DNA from: Allium sativum
Taxonomy: Eukaryota; Streptophyta; Magnoliopsida; Asparagales; Amaryllidaceae
Length of the DNA: 64,000 bases
Direction of reading: 5' to 3'
Assembly (NCBI GenBank): GCA_030737875.1
Contig: CM060912.1
Span: 205,853,231-205,917,230 of the forward strand
Position 1 is the stretch's first letter, and each line of letters opens with the position of its first letter. Below the pieces are notes generated by a model that was given only the letters and a program-made list of their open reading frames with translations, did no database searches and had not been told where the DNA came from. Positions 46,727 to 58,670 of this stretch are shown piece by piece. The translations under genes and the position numbers were made by a program.

Positions 46727-49700
46727 TGTAACGACCCAGGGATTTTCGGCCCTGAAAATCGACATAAATACCTTTACCGTAACTCATGCCGACCTTCCAA
46801 ACACCGAAAACACTGGACGTTATTAGAAAGAAATTAGAGGGTGAGATAAGAAAGAAAGAAATATTAGAATATAAGAAGAAGAATCAACACAGAGTCTCAC
46901 ATCGAAGCGGAACAAAATATAATAAAAAATAAATCTTTACTGAAAGCTTCAAAATACTTACAATATCAGAGTACAACACACATCTAGACAGTTTTGATAA
47001 TTCTGTCCTCATATACACAGCGGAATAGAAATCATATCATACATCTGAGCACCTTCATCTTGTCACTGGACTTCACAGTACCTGATAACCTGAACCTGTA
47101 CATCCCGGGCTAACCCGAGCATTTACAAAACACCGGGTCAGTCTGGTGAACCAGAGTGAGATAAACTCGCACAGTATTAAGATATCACCCAACTTGATTT
47201 TAAAGTTAAAATCCTTTCAAAAGAAAAAGGTAATCGTAAGACCAACCCACAGATAAATATGGACGGTTTTTACCTTACGATAACCCAAACCAGTTTTGAA
47301 ATCAATATCTTGTCTGATATTATGATAATGTCTAAATACAAGTAATATCAAATCTAGTAGAACGCTTGCATCTCACGCTCTACATATATAGTGTACAAAC
47401 AAAACCGCGGGCACTTATTGGAGGTTGGATTCCAACCATGACAAGGTATGGGTCCACCTGCCGATCGTGTATCTCTAGAGACGAATACACTGGGTTCAAC
47501 AAGAACGTCTTGCAACCCGGCCCACACATGACCGACCACTCATTTCGCTTGAGTGTATCGAATGTATATCACCAACGGTTGGGAGCTACCCACCGTCTTC
47601 CCGAAAAGGGACAGCATCGAATAGATTAAAGAAGCAAATAAGATTTCCACTAGATAGGTGATTATACACCCTAATGGGAGCGACCCACATAGCCATGCTG
47701 CCTGCCCGATTTTTGTCATCTACCGGCTGTGAGGCTTGAGGTCAGATTTTTTCTTCAAAACATCTGATCTCCATTCACTTTGAATGCCACATCGTCAAAT
47801 CCATTAGATATCGCTAATTGACGACCACCAAAATACTCTAGTTGGGAGCTAACCAACTATGGCACGTTTGAAGAAATCAACGTACGCGATCCTTTTGGAA
47901 ATACTCTGTCAGACACTCGTCCATACAAGTCATCCAGGAACAGGATGAACCGAAGGCTCTCTCCTACTGCATCTCATATAGGAATCACCCCATGGATCAG
48001 TAGCGAGTAGTCCTTGCAATCCACAGATTTCAACCACGACAGAACCCCAGTATATCTCTGGGTCGAATCAGAGATTGTAAGTGGTTCTTCCGTTTAACGA
48101 AGATCTATGGTCTTCAATGCTCCATCTCGATCGTCATCTGACGTCTTTTATAATTTCGTATTTGTTGGTCGGAATGGTTTTGGAACATAACTTCGATCCC
48201 GAACTTTCCGTACCGACAAACGCATAGGCCAAATTTGATAGTAGGTGATTTAACTATCAAATAAACAACCATTCAACCATAAAATAAAAATAGAATTTAT
48301 TGTTCAGTATTCAGCATCACTTGCCCTTCTAATTCAAATAACTAAAACATCTTATTTCCCAATATCTTGGAGACTCAGTATTTACTTCTTATTTAACAAA
48401 AATTATCTATGAAAAATCTCTCAATTTCCTTTCTTCTAATGTTTGCAAAACATTGGCTAAACATTATTTAAAAATCCATAATAGAAAAATCAAATCAACT
48501 TATTATTTTTAAAACATTGTGAAATATGTTCCATTTATTTACTTCGCCGCTACCAGTGTTTATTCTTATTGAATAAAACCAAATCTTACGTCTTTTTTTC
48601 TGTGATAATTTCCTTATATTTCCCTTTGACTTTGGGATTCTCATTCTATATGTATATCCCCAATGTTTCACTAAACATTGCATTATCATTTCTAAATGAA
48701 ATAATAAACTCTTACTGTCCTTTATATCACCATGACTAATATCATCTTTAGAAAATTTCGAAGCCGTTCAAGTTGGGGTATTTTAATTACCTCTCAGACC
48801 TTGATCAACAACGTCCTTATCTTCAGATGAATATAAGTCATGATCCAAAAACTAATATCTCGTTCCAATATCAATTTGAATTCTATTCAAAATATAACTC
48901 CAAAAATCTACTTTATCTTTTTATACATATACTTGATATTACTCAATTCATGGATTACTTAATCCTTATCAACATCACTCTTGTTAACTCCCAATATATT
49001 CAAATACTTTGTTCCCTAGCTGGGTTATTCTCACAAACACTATTACCTAATTCATTTGCCAAAACTCGATTTTAAATCCCTTTATTTCCCATTCCCTTTT
49101 CTTTTCGGGAAATCTAAATTTCCAATTACTTATTTAATTCCACACTTAAGTCTTCCTAATTCAAAATCAACTTCCTTTATTTGCTTTATAAACCTTGATT
49201 TTACAACTCAGGTTTGATTTTACTCCTTTTTATACCTTCATTTCTTTACTTAATCCAATCGTCGAGTAACCCTCCCATTTAAGCCTATAAGTTCCCTTAA
49301 ATCCCTTTATACTTCATTATAAACTCGAGTTAAATATAAAACTCGTTCAAAATCATTTCTCAGAATTTAAATCAATCCCAATAAACTTCTCCTTTAAATT
49401 AATTAATAATATAATTAATCCAAATAACTTCATATAATTGTTTCTACGAAACAATAAATTGAATTCTTAACTGCTGGGTTATTTCCTGCTCATCTACACT
49501 TTCTCTTAACATAAGCGTTCACTTTATCAAAACAACTTAATACTGACTTATAAACCTTTGAATAATAATAATACTCATTTTCTTTAAAAGTCACTTTATT
49601 CAAAATAATATATTTAAAACCTAAATACTTTGTAATCCTCGTAGAGTCTACCCACTTGCTGACAAAATCCATGATTATCTGACGGACAAAGTGATACTAA

Positions 49701-52546
49701 ATTTATCAACTAAATTTTCCACTGGTTAAAACAAATCAATTGTTGAATCCCAATTCAACTGTTATCAATCAAATCACTTATCCAATAAAACTATTTCGCT
49801 TATCTGATAATAACAACCATCAACCAGCAAACAGATTACACAACAAGTCAAACCATTTTAATCACGTTCATTTTATAAACGTGAACAATCAAGGAGAAAT
49901 TTCCTTTATCGAATTCGAACAAGGTTTGATGACTTACTGGAATTAAATGTTCGTTTTAATTTCACTGATTAAATCAAAAATAAATATCTATAACTAGCAG
50001 ATGGTCAACTACTAGAAATCAGAGCACACAGAAATAAAACCCAATTTATATGGAATATAAACGGGAAGAAACTGAGTGAGGTTAACTCACATTGACTGGT
50101 TTGGGTCGTTCAGCGCTGGTTTTAATCAAATTAAACAACGTTTAATTTAATTAAAAAAAATTCTGTCCTTCCAGTCCTGATAGACATTGCTCCATCTCGA
50201 TCTTCTCGTTTCTACGGTCCCATCAAGACCAACCATGCTTAAATCTGATAATGCATGCTCCAGATATCGTATAACGAATTTTGATAAGCGATTAAACTTT
50301 AAAACTTTAGTTTATAAATTTAAATTGGGCCTTCACCCTTACCTTGTTCGGCCCATCAGCCCACTCATTATCAACAAAACCCTAGCCTTCATTTGTTCCT
50401 CCAAACATTCCACCGCCTCCCCAAAAAAAATCATCGACTCCAGAACATTCGGTCATGGCCGAAACCCTCCCCTTTCGCCTTCGTGATCTTCAACAAAAAT
50501 CGCAACCAGCTTCGACGTATGCCACCGACCCTCGGATCCTCCTTCGCTCTCCATCTTCACTTGGTAAGTTCCGAAACCCCAAACCCGTCCCTTCCAACTT
50601 CGAGCGCCACCCATGTCCTCCTATCTACCACCAGTTTTCTGGAGCCATACAGACCATCAACAATTGAAACGATGCTTTCACTTGAAGGTTTTCCAGACCC
50701 GAAGCTAAGTTTTCCCTTTACCAGATTTTAATTTACTATATATTTTGTTTTTGATTTTTAAGTGGATACGAATTGGTTTTCTTTGCTGGTTTGGTCTCTT
50801 ATTTGTGCGTGAATACCCTATTTATAGTAGTTGATTTGGTTAGATAGGATCAACGTCTATCAAACCCTTCTAGGTAGGTTCGGCTACCCCCACATAGGCC
50901 ATTGGGTGTTTTCGTCTTTTCAGATTTTTTGTTGGTGATAGTTGATGGATTTAACAGAGATTTTGTGGGATTTTATACTTCTTTTAGTCGATCTGTTCAT
51001 TGTATATAAATTTGATGGTATGGATTTGTTTATTTGATCAGTGATTTTGAAGTCACATGTTAGATTCTTCATTGGATTTTTAAAGATATGGCAGTGTTTG
51101 AATTGGTATATGAATCAACATCTATTTCGATCTGAGTGAAATTGATAGTATAGATATATACATTGGATTTGATTTTACTTAGTTGTCCCATACTGTTCTA
51201 TAGCTATTCATTCACAGTTCCCATGTGTATGTGTTACTGTTTTGAGCTGCTCATACCATGTGCCTTAGTTGTTTATTTTTATTCTTCAGCTATTTCAAAA
51301 TTTTCAAGAGTATCTTTGCTGTTTATTCACTGGTCGAATGTGTATATGAATTCACTACCTATAGACTTAGCTGTACCTACATTTGTTTTCATCAGCTATG
51401 TATTGTCATGTGTTTTTAGCCTTCATAGCTGTGCATCTATGAAGAAAGATTTTACTATTTCTTGAAAAGGGCAAGTCATATTTGAATTGTCTTGCCTTCT
51501 TCTAGCTGTTGCCACTCTAATTTTTAGCTGTTTACTTTCCTTTTCTTAACTGTTTATTGTCAACACATATGGTCTGATATATGAGTGCATATCCATATAT
51601 ATGTCCTGCCTTGTCTTTCTTTTAGCTTTCCATAGCTGTTCTTAAGTGGTCATTGATTTTGAATATATATATTTGTCTGTTCAGAATATTTTTCTTCTAT
51701 TTATTTAATTTATTTTATACTAATAGGTTCACTGTTTTATCTTGCAGCTGTTACCATTTCAGAAGGACGAGATAGGAGGAAGATATGTAGGAGGAAAGTT
51801 ATGCTGAATGGCCATACCCTTTTTGTGTATTGCACAAATAATGTTATGTATTTCCTTTTCTTTGAGTTGTGCCTTTGTACAAAAGAATATATTGTTTCAT
51901 TTCAGTTGTTCAGGATTTTTTTTTTTAAGTTTTCCTTTGTTTTGGGTTGGCCGAAAATTTTGTATATATATTCTCCATTTGTACTACTAGTTATGTATAA
52001 GAATATGTTTGTTCTCTTTGTATTTGTACACATCATGTACGAATATGTGTGTTTCTTCAGTGTACTGTCAATTCCAGTTAACACTAATATACTTTCCTTT
52101 TTGTTTAAGTATGATATGTGCTTGTTTTGGTATCTCAAGTTCAAATATTGTAAATATTTTCTTTAGTTTTTATGTTCTTTGTATTTCAGTTTCATTCTTA
52201 TTAAGGTTTATGGTGCGACCCTTTTAGGTTGGTTTCTTACTTTAATCTCAAATAACCTTAATACACATTTAATAAAGTTTTCACAACTAAATCAACGATG
52301 AGACCATTGTATTGAAGCAACAGCTTCACTTTCAAAGAGTATAAAGATTCAAAATTCCACAATTAATGTTCTGCGTTTTAAAACGATACGCTATTTATAT
52401 AAAACCCTTTTATAGATACATATAATTTGTATGTCCATATATTACTTAATAAACGAACTATATCTTGTAAATTCATTTAGAAATTATAAATCGATATTTA
52501 AATAAATTATACTAAATATTTACCAACCAAAATACGGGTTGTTACA
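46727..52546 (-). repeat. LARD2 5' LTR (5820 bp)
   Basis: Nearly identical to 40067-45894. The matching exon-like block is at about 50326-51780. Here the donor-like site reads GGTAAGTTCC, the telo-box type AAAACCCTAGCC is kept and the acceptor CTTGCAG is kept. Confidence 0.92.
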
Positions 52547-52551
52547 GATAC

Positions 52552-53031
52552 TTTCGGATACAGATAGTGCTATATCCGTATCCGTATCCGAAACCATTTT
52601 CGGATATCGGATATCCGTATCCGCGGATACGGACGGATATCGAATAATTATCCTATCCGCCAATGATCGATAAATCTTGAAATATAAATGAAAATTTATA
52701 GTTTAAAATAATTTTTTTTCAATTTCTTTGATCATTAAAGTGTTAAAAATAAGCATATATGATGAAATTAAATAGATTTGAGTAACTAATATGTATTTAC
52801 TGCATATGATATAAACCTTCAACTTAGTAAAGCAATAAATAAATTTGATTCATTGTACTAAAATACATATAATTTTGAGCATAATATTAAAAAAATTCAC
52901 GGATAATTTTCGGATGCAGATATGTATGTATCTGTATCCGCATCCTTTTTTTGGATATCGGATATTTATCCGCTTTTCGGATACGGATGCGGACGGATAT
53001 CGGATTTTTCGGGTATCCGTTGCTAGTCCTA
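52552..53031. mobile_element. hAT-like non-autonomous element, right part
   Basis: With 40048-40066 this forms an element of about 499 bp. Subterminal parts are packed with GGATAT, ATATCC and CGGATAC motifs on both strands (about 52551-52640 and 52915-53020); the AT-rich middle codes for nothing. Short imperfect TIRs with GGGCTGTCAA-type ends, an 8 bp target duplication and dense subterminal repeats are typical of hAT elements such as Ac. Confidence 0.85.
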
Positions 53032-53175
53032 AGAAATATGTGTTCTCAAGACATTAACATCAGCTTGCACTACTCCATTAATAATTGCTTTGTTTTTTAT
53101 GACCTTGGCTCTCTGTGTAAACCTCAACGTACTAAAAGTTTCGCTCTTGGAGCTATTTTACCTAAACAATTTGGA
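53032..53175 (-). pseudogene. KIN-12 kinesin pseudogene, exon at the end of the motor domain
   Basis: Minus strand: [20 protein letters not shown], then [20 protein letters not shown] and SELK after joining to 40031-40039 across the hAT element. SETLSTLRFA.RAK.I.N is the conserved end of the kinesin motor domain, and RAK.IKNKA is the neck form seen in KIN-12. Upstream of about 53160 the match ends with a stop (LFR then TAA). The ATP-binding parts of the motor are not present in the window. Confidence 0.85.
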
Positions 53176-54029
53176 TTTAGCTAGTATGAAGGCCTCGCCG
53201 CTTGCCCTTTCAAGATGATTTCAGTTCTTCTCGAACCAAACCATACCCGACATCTACGAGAACACCTCCAGCGTAGGTTGAAGCTTTGGTACCCATTATT
53301 TCATGATAGCGGTACCCGTTGTTGAGAAGAAGGTAAATTAGATTTTAGGGAAGAATAGTCGGCAGTTAGATTTATTTCAATACAGCGGGGTATGAAAATT
53401 AGGGATTTGATTGATTTGGGAAATTTGGAGATGCGAACAAAATGAAAAAGAAAGCGCTGAATGAAAAACAAAAGCGTGAAATAGAAATAGCTGAGGTCCG
53501 GATTGATGGTTGAGATTTTGTTTTAAATGATGTTGTGGATCGCTGCTAAGGTGTAATTTTTTTTAATTTTAAAGGTCTGCTATAGCAGCACTGTATAAAA
53601 TGTTGCACCGTGTTACACTTGTTTAGCTAGACCAACACATTTTTATGGCCAAGGAAACAAAAATAGAACGTTGCCGTAGGACCAAAATATTATAGCTATC
53701 GTCACATTTTAGTAGACAACACCTTTCAAATTCGTTGCATTAGGTCGTTTATGGCGTAGTGAAAAGGTTGATAGTTTCGGAAAATGCATGATTTTTACTA
53801 TGTGACTTTTTAATTATTTTTGGTGTATATGTAGTAATCTATGGTGTCTAAATAGAATCTTCCATTGCATTATAAAGAAGGCAGAATTTGATGAAAGAAA
53901 AGCTTTTTCCTAAAAGTATAAGAGCGGGAAGTCATGAATATAGAACTGCACAGGTGATGCAGTGGTTTGTTCTGCTGCACCTGTACGGCCGTAAGTATTT
54001 GTTTTGTAGGATTGATGTCTTTGCATAGA
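53176..54029. other. Intergenic DNA, no gene recognised
   Basis: Moderately AT-rich. There is an inverted repeat around 53948-53990 (GCACAGGTG and CACCTGTAC with TGCAG/CTGCA nearby). The kinesin motor exons expected here are not found, so the gene was truncated or rearranged. Confidence 0.5.
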
Positions 54030-54150
54030 GTCCCACATCGTTCAAATGAGGAAGAAAGCATTATGTAAATACTAATCTCTACTGCTCGTTCCCCTTCTTA
54101 TTGGGGACTGTAGCACTGTAGCAGTGCTTGTGTAAAGTTGGAATGATTTT
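54030..54150 (+). ncRNA. Possible snRNA-type promoter with short hairpin RNA
   Basis: GTCCCACATCG at 54030-54040 fits the plant snRNA upstream element RTCCCACATCG exactly. An AT-rich TATGTAAATA follows at 54062-54071. About 50 bases after the element come two small hairpins: CCCC...GGGG (54091-54106) and AGCACTG-TAG-CAGTGCT (54112-54128), then TTTT at 54147-54150. Spacing is near that of Pol III snRNA genes, but the TATA box is poor and the RNA is not one I recognise. The upstream element alone also occurs widely in repeats. Confidence 0.25.
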
Positions 54151-54159
54151 GCTTCAAAA

Positions 54160-54953
54160 TTACCTGATACGACTTTCTCGCATGACGAGATGGGTCGGGT
54201 TTGTTTATTTTCTGCTTGGTATAAAATAGGATTAAACTAAATAAATAAGTTCGTATGATGCAAATATTTTAGAAATCAAACTCTTGTTCTAAAAATATCA
54301 ATTTGAAATTAAAGAAAATATAATTTTGTTATGAAAATATTGTAAATAATAACATTGTTAGTGGCATTTTTAGAACTATTAAATAAATTTATTTTTAAGT
54401 TTGGTTTAATTGGTTGGTTTGGTTTTCAAATATTAGAAACCAAATCCGACTAATAAACAGATGTAATATAAAAATAAAAACCAAAACCAACCAATTAACT
54501 TACAAACCAAACTTAATCGGTTTGGTTGATTTAATTGATTTCAACCAATAAATGCTCACCCCTATAGCTGACACTGGTCACTAGTGTGCAAGCACTCGAT
54601 AAAGGTATCCAATTATTAGAAGAGCAACCCATTCATTAAACTTTGGATGTTAAGCATTAGCCATTAGGACTATTTAATGCTAAACATGAAATACAATAAT
54701 GTGGAAAATAGACTAACCCTACTTACGGGATTTTAATTACTTTATTACTACGGACTTATTAATTCTCTCTAAAGTAGGAATGATAATGTGACGGATAAGG
54801 ATAAATTTTATATGCTCCAGACCTTCCCTTTAGACTCTGACTCGAACTCATCTCGTAAACTAGTTGCTATTTTGAATTTTTTTCCTTAAACCTGTACGAA
54901 TCAAAGTAAACTTACCATACCCCAAAATTCGATAATGTTCTATGTATTAGCTC
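54160..54953. other. AT-rich intergenic DNA
   Basis: A partial inverted repeat with AATTGGTTGGTTTGG (about 54409) and CCAAAACCAACCAATTAA (about 54481) lies around 54400-54545. No gene is visible. Confidence 0.5.
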
Positions 54954-54955
54954 AT

Positions 54956-54987
<32 letters not shown>

Positions 54988-55020
54988 ATATATGTGTGTG
55001 TGTATGTGTGTGTGTGTATG
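54954..55020. repeat. TA/TG compound microsatellite
   Basis: TA run, then CATGTATATATATG, then TG with interspersed TATG. Confidence 0.9.
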
Positions 55021-55296
55021 AAAGTCTATGGGGAAATACATACAAAATTAGTGACACTATATTTATAATTACAAAAGTTATATAATAAAAATGAGATATA
55101 CAATACAGTTTAAAAAATATGCATATTATACTATAAAATTATCAGTCACAAAACTTAATATTACAAAATATAATAACTTATTGATTAAAATATTAAAATA
55201 TCCATGTCATTATCATTTTTATTTAAGTAGATTAACAAATCATAATTATAGTAATACAATTTTATGAGATTTAAATATTACGACCCGAGTTAGGGC

Positions 55297-55620
55297 TATA
55301 GCTGTCAATAGGTACTTCAAGATATATATGGTGCTATATCTGAATCTGCAATTGTAACTATTTTCGGATATTGGATATCTGCATCCGCGGATATGGATGA
55401 GTATCAAATAATTATCATGTTCGTCAACGATTGATAAAACAAGAAACATAAATAGTAATTTTGGGTTTAATAAAATATTTTATGTCAATGTCATGGTTTA
55501 TAAAAAAAAAGTATTACGATAATAAATAGTTTTGAGTATTTAATATACGCTAAAAGCATAAAATATAAATGTTAACCTAATAAATTAATTACATTAATTA
55601 TTTTGCTAAAATATACATGA
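55297..55620. mobile_element. Diverged, truncated copy of the hAT-like element
   Basis: GCTGTCAATAGGTAC and GGTGCTATATCTGAATCTGC, ATTTTCGGATATTGGATATC and ATCCGCGGATATGGATGAG follow the order of the copy at 52552. The AT-rich middle is also alignable by eye to about 55620. The right end is not found. Confidence 0.65.
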
Positions 55621-56423
55621 AATATGGACAGTTTGGCTAAAGTCTCTATTAAGTTTCAAAATACACAAAAACTCTCGATCTTAAAACTTTGTAAATTACA
55701 TCCCTATTCTTTTGGAAATTATCAAAAAAATCTACAATAAATACTAAAGTCACCAAACTTCAAAACTTAATTTAGCATACAATCAATTTCATATTCATAT
55801 AAGAAAAGTAAAAAAAATGCTTCAGAAAAAATACACACTTCAGCGAAAATGGAGGAATATTTGCAACTTTTCGAAAAATGGCATACATAGGAGCAGTTAT
55901 ATCAAAAAAATGCATGCTTTTATGAAACTTTTGCTGATTGTTTCGAACTTCAAAATTCAATGGCAGAACTTATTCAAGCATCACATTATCGTAGAAAAAT
56001 CATCAAAAAAATAATGTACATTGCATACACATAAAAATTATATCACCTCCGGTAAAATTACAGAAATTACCGCAACTGTTTAGAAGAATTGCAGACAAGT
56101 CTACAGTTCTTTAATACACTGAGACATGTCTACAATACACTGTGGGGTTGTGCAGATATTTCTACGCTTATTCATAATGATGGCAGACATTTCTGCATCT
56201 GTTTTTTTATTACTACCTGTAATATACCATGTAAATAATTGCACATATGTTTGCACTGATTCATAGTAAATGCAACTATTTCTGCAATTTTCCTTACCTG
56301 TAATCTTCCATTGATATTTATAATTTTTTGAATATTTTTTGAAGTATCAAGCTAAAAAAAATAAGGAAATGTGTTGCTACAGTAAAATAAGGACTCACTT
56401 TACAATGATAGTTAGAGATGGAT
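55621..56423. other. AT-rich intergenic DNA
   Basis: A+T-rich with short A-runs. No gene or known repeat recognised. Confidence 0.5.
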
Positions 56424-57270
56424 CCTGTAACAACTTGGAATTTTAACAATCAAACTTGTGGGTATTTAATTTATTTAAATATTCGAATTATGCTTTTAAT
56501 CATTTAAATTCCATTTTGAATGATTAATGGATAATAGAGAATTAGTTTTAGCCACTCAAATAATGATCATTTTGGTTTTATTTTTTTTTTAAAATTTATA
56601 TAATATAAAATAGAGAATTTAGCTTTATTTATTTAATATTTGTATATGTATATCTTAAGATTTTAAAAATATGTGTATATGTTTATATATATAAATAGGA
56701 TTTAGAATTTTATATATTAAAATTTAAATAATCATATTTTGAAATTCGTGATTTGACTTTTAAGTAATAATATAAGAAAATATATGTATTTAAATATATA
56801 TAATAAAACATGATTTGAGGTAATTTGCTTATATAATAAGTAAAGTGTATTTTAATTTATAATTTTATATTAAAAATTTAATATGATGTAATTTTAACAA
56901 AAAACTAATAATAATCTATTTCAAATAATTATATAATTTGTACATTAAGTACATATGGAAATGTATTTTCCAAAGCAAGCTTAATTATATGTACTATTTT
57001 GACTCATGGTAAAAGGTTTGATTTGATATTAAGGGCATTTAGGTATTCGATTATCTAATTTAATTTTTAGTTTTTCTCCTCCTTTTTATATATACACATT
57101 TGGCTATGCGTTTCTTCTTCCTCTTACAATCCATTTTCTTTCTTTCCCTTGCTTCTTTTTCTGAAAACTTATAAATGGCAGCAGCTTATATATATATATA
57201 TATGTATGTATGTATGTATGTATATATATAAAGGGAAAATTCAAAATCTTTGAAACAGAAAAAAGCAATA
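56424..57270 (+). other. Possible LTR-like sequence
   Basis: TGTAACAACTTGG at 56424 resembles the start of chromovirus LTRs (TGTAACACC, TGTAACATCC). Downstream there is a TATA-like TTTTATATATACAC (about 57084) followed by C/T-rich DNA, the layout of an LTR promoter. There is no matching end, so this is weak. A TA/TATG microsatellite lies at 57187-57231. Confidence 0.25.
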
Positions 57271-58341
57271 GCCACAAACTGTAAAACATGAAGCGCGGGA
57301 AAGGAAAAGTATCAAAATCCTGTTATCTTCTTGATATTGATTTGTGATACATATTTGTGTGAGTTGCTTGTAGCTTGGTCATTTTTTGATGTGGTTTTCG
57401 ATGGTATTTTTGGAAGATGTGGCATTTACAGTAGCCATGGCTGTGTAAGGATGATGCTTGGGTTGGAGTTTAAGGTTGGAGATGGCCGGTCGGAAGATTA
57501 CAATATGATCGGGAAGGAAAAGTGTAGTGGGTATGGGTTTTTGGTGGAGACCGATGATAGAAAGTGTCAAATGAATTTTTGGTCGAGGGTGGACATCATC
57601 AGGCCGGAAATAGAAACATGGGTGCAAAGGTTAGGCGAGTCCACCGAAGTGACGAGGAGGAGATTTCTGACTTGCTAGTGAAGTCTGCATGGTGCATCGA
57701 CGGGCGAAAGGGCGCGCAAGTTGCACGGAAGTACAAGTTACATAACTTCAAGAATTTTGAATGATGAATGGAGGAAGAAATACTATTCATAATGGGTCTA
57801 GTAGCCACAAACTATAAAACGTGAAGAGTTAGTAAGACAAAGTATCAAAATTCAGTTACATGCTTGTTATTAATTTGTGATACATGTTTGTGTGAGTTAC
57901 TTGTAGCTTGGTCATTTTTTTGGTGCGGTTTTCGATGGTATTTGATATATCTTTTGGAAGATGTGGCTTTTACAATGGCCACGATTGTGTAAGGATGGTG
58001 CTAGGGTTGGAGTTTGTAAGAGAATGAGGCAACATTAGGCCGTCAGAAGATTACATTATGATCGAGAAGGAAAAGTGCAGCTGGTACAGGTTTTTAGTGG
58101 AGATAGATGACATAAAGTGTCACATGAATTTTTGGTCGAGGGTAGATATCGTTAGGTCGGAAATAGAAATGTGGGTGCAAAGGTTAGGTGAGGTCCACCG
58201 AAGTGATGAGGAGGAGATTTCTGGCTTGCTTATGAAGTCTGCATGGTGCATCGATGGTCAAAAGGGTGTGCAAGTTACATAGTAGTGCAAGTTTCAAAGC
58301 TTCAAGAATTTTGAATGATGAATGAGGGAAGAAATACTATT
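57271..58341. repeat. 532 bp tandem duplication, two diverged copies
   Basis: Copy A starts GCCACAAACTGTAAAACATG at 57271; copy B starts GCCACAAACTATAAAACGTG at 57803. Both continue through TTTGTGATACAT, TGTAGCTTGGTCATTTTTT, GAATTTTTGGTCGAGGGT and TTCAAGAATTTTGAATGATG. Each holds an ORF fragment with FWSRVDI.R.EIE.WVQRLGE on the + strand, and the complement is C-rich like a 5' exon. I recognise no protein family. The copies differ by substitutions and small indels, so the duplication is not recent. Confidence 0.85.
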
Positions 58342-58670
58342 CCATGTGGTTCGGGTTAGAGATGTGGTGGGGAGACCTATTTAACGGGGAGAGATAATCA
58401 TGTTGTTTTATATGGTTTATTTATATAACGTTGTGTGAATCTAAAAGTTGATATCTTGCGAGTTCTAAATCTAATCAATGCACAAATTTTTGCGTTGAGT
58501 TCATAACAACGAACATAACATCATAGTATAATTTATCTATAGGTTTGGGTAAATCGGAATTTATGATATTTTAAAATGGATAGGTTTTAAATAATGTTGT
58601 TTTAATAATAACGTCGTTTAAATTTATACACTTAAATTGGCGTTATTTATTTGGCCAAATGTAACATCCC
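58342..58670. other. AT-rich intergenic DNA
   Basis: Nothing recognised on either strand. Confidence 0.5.

Larger units (their letters stand above)
40067..52546 (-). mobile_element. LARD2: non-autonomous giant-LTR retrotransposon
   Basis: The element is 12480 bp on the minus strand, with target duplication GATAC (40062-40066 and 52547-52551). LTRs are 5828 bp (40067-45894) and 5820 bp (46727-52546), with TG...CA ends, and the interior is 832 bp. On the minus strand the primer site TGGTATCAGAGC is perfect, and the polypurine tract AAGGGGGAAGGAA adjoins AATTTCGAGGACGAAATTAT. There is no gag or pol. The LTRs are nearly identical, so insertion is recent. The leader and the last ~1.3 kb of LTR resemble LARD1; the U3 differs. 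It sits inside a hAT-like element. Confidence 0.92.
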
